From Candidatus Terraquivivens ruidianensis (GTDB lineage: Archaea > Thermoproteota > Nitrososphaeria_A > Caldarchaeales > Wolframiiraptoraceae): a DNA stretch of 64,000 nt. The position numbers were made by a program, and so were the translations under genes. Below, piece after piece: positions 63,164-64,000 of the stretch. Below the pieces are notes generated by a model. That model was not told the DNA's origin. It did no database searches and saw nothing but the letters and a program-made list of their open reading frames with translations. The stretch covers positions 41,053 to 105,052 of the forward strand of contig JALNLA010000002.1 of assembly GCA_023267975.1 (NCBI GenBank). The letters are read 5' to 3'. How positions within the stretch are numbered: the first letter of the stretch is position 1; the number at the start of each line of letters is the position of its first letter.

Positions 63164-64000
63164 GTGAAGAAGGAAAAAAAAGTCAACCTTAAGCCTAAGG
63201 GGTTCACCGAGGAAAAGGATCTTAGAAGACTGCTACTAGAAAACCTCAATATCATTCCGGTGGAGGATATTAGCGATGGCGAAGATGAGAATATCATCAC
63301 TTTAAGGGATGAATTTCCTATCACAGAAGGTTCTATAGATGTGCTAGCCTTAGGTGATGGAGGCGGTATATACATACTCGAGACTAAACTGTACAAAAAT
63401 CCTGATAAAAGGAAGGTTATTGCTCAAGTGTTAGACTATGCAACGGCCCTCTGGAAAGAATATGCCCAGAACTCAGAAAAATTCCTTGAAAAACTCCAAG
63501 AAAAGGAAGAAAGCGGACAGATATCTGAAGAAGAGTATGAAGAACTTTTAGAGAACGTAGAGCGCAACCTTAGCGAAGCTAGATACAACATTTTGATAGT
63601 CATAGATAGCGTTACGCCGCAAATGAAGGACTTAATAGAGTTCCTAAACAAACATACGAGCTTCAAGGTCTTAGCTTTACAAGTTAAACGCTATGTGGAC
63701 GACAAACTGGAGATAATAGTTCCGGAGGTGTACGGGACTGAGATATCTAAAGAAATCTCACCTTCTTCAGCGCCTTATTGGCACCCGGAAGAGCTGCGAG
63801 CTGTCTTTCAAAAAGTCACGAACCATGTATTACGGGACAGGTTGTTTAGGGTTCTGGAATGGTCGCTTGAGAAAAACCTGTTTGCAGTGTCTAAGGGTAA
63901 AGAACCTTTATTCGCTATAACAGGATCCCCAAATAAGGGAAGGATATTCGGATTCCGTATGGGCGGAGGCATATTCTGCGTGTTTGGATACAATGAGTCC
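63164..64000 (+). CDS. PD-(D/E)xK-type nuclease domain protein, 3' end cut by window edge
   Basis: The frame is open from GTG 63164 to the window edge (279 residues seen). ITEGSIDVLALGDGGGIYIL followed by ETKLYKNPDKRKVIAQVLDY gives the Asp ... Glu-x-Lys pattern of a restriction-endonuclease-like core with a downstream Gln/Tyr. A charged coiled-coil-like segment (about residues 95-135) follows. A TATA-like CTTTTAAG (about 63139-63146) lies before it. The overlapping ATG at 63151 is in another frame with an early stop. Function unknown; a DNA-repair, restriction or defence role is possible. Confidence 0.6.
   Translation, partial: MKKEKKVNLKPKGFTEEKDLRRLLLENLNIIPVEDISDGEDENIITLRDEFPITEGSIDVLALGDGGGIYILETKLYKNPDKRKVIAQVLDYATALWKEYAQNSEKFLEKLQEKEESGQISEEEYEELLENVERNLSEARYNILIVIDSVTPQMKDLIEFLNKHTSFKVLALQVKRYVDDKLEIIVPEVYGTEISKEISPSSAPYWHPEELRAVFQKVTNHVLRDRLFRVLEWSLEKNLFAVSKGKEPLFAITGSPNKGRIFGFRMGGGIFCVFGYNES

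Noticed and set aside
1-64000. CRISPR array or transposase genes
   Set aside because: No regularly spaced direct repeats and no transposase-like frames were noticed; the CARF genes stand alone. This was by eye, so very short arrays could be missed.

Overview
This is archaeal chromosomal DNA. The evidence is Sec61-beta, class-1 release factor aRF1, Rpb4 (RpoF), ribosomal proteins L21e and L10e, SRP54, Pus10, an isoprenyl diphosphate synthase, a GHMP-type shikimate kinase and the archaeal route into the shikimate pathway. Archaeal TATA boxes lie about 25 bp before start codons (many transcripts look leaderless), and TTG/GTG starts are common. A protein disulfide oxidoreductase with two CxxC sites suggests a thermophile, and haem O synthase suggests a terminal oxidase. 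My best guess is a TACK-group archaeon (Thaumarchaeota/Aigarchaeota-like or a relative). That is inference: no rRNA is present.

Layout. 1-15 kb: DUF2070 membrane protein (cut by the left edge), a beta-lactamase-fold nuclease, Sec61-beta, a winged-helix protein, chorismate synthase with a zinc ribbon, a DUF4430/membrane protein pair behind a palindromic operator, an ATP-grasp/methyltransferase pair, tRNA-Met, rpiA, a LysE exporter, aRF1, an HtrA protease, UMP kinase and an enolase-superfamily enzyme. 15-20 kb is the most accessory-like stretch: tRNA-Leu, two orphan CARF-domain genes, a palindrome-rich non-coding region, an ACR3 arsenite exporter, a structured non-coding RNA of about 225 nt and a nuclease-like gene. 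20-27 kb: Cu-ATPase, nitroreductase, prenyl synthase, DUF763, adenosine-specific kinase and PmbA. 27-31 kb: three nucleotidyltransferase-domain genes, one fused to a Bud32-like kinase. 31-39 kb: the information-processing cluster SRP54-pus10-rpl21e-rpoF-DUF655, then rpl10e, PEP synthase, RNase HI and PDO. 39-45.7 kb: haem O synthase, a two-subunit amine/amino-acid oxidoreductase and an iron-regulated feoAB.

45.7-53.7 kb is one eight-gene minus-strand operon running lysC, asd, ADH synthase, DHQ synthase II, aroD, aroE, archaeal aroK and aroA. It takes aspartate through aspartate semialdehyde into the aromatic pathway as far as EPSP; the last enzyme, AroC, is at 3.4-4.5 kb. Upstream of lysC is a folded 5' leader of about 130 nt: a three-way junction whose closing stem competes with the lysC ribosome-binding site for the same strand. 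This looks like an undescribed riboswitch or attenuator and is the most interesting item in the window.

53.9-64 kb: MobA-like and AIR-synthase-like genes, rtcB, DUF429, an ABC exporter, a cysteine hydrolase, a CPBP protease, tRNA-Thr, rimI, a ferredoxin and a PD-(D/E)xK-type nuclease cut by the right edge. Two copies of a 51-bp inverted-repeat element of identical geometry lie 44 kb apart, at 17.4 and 61.8 kb. I see no CRISPR array, cas effector genes, transposase or integrase.
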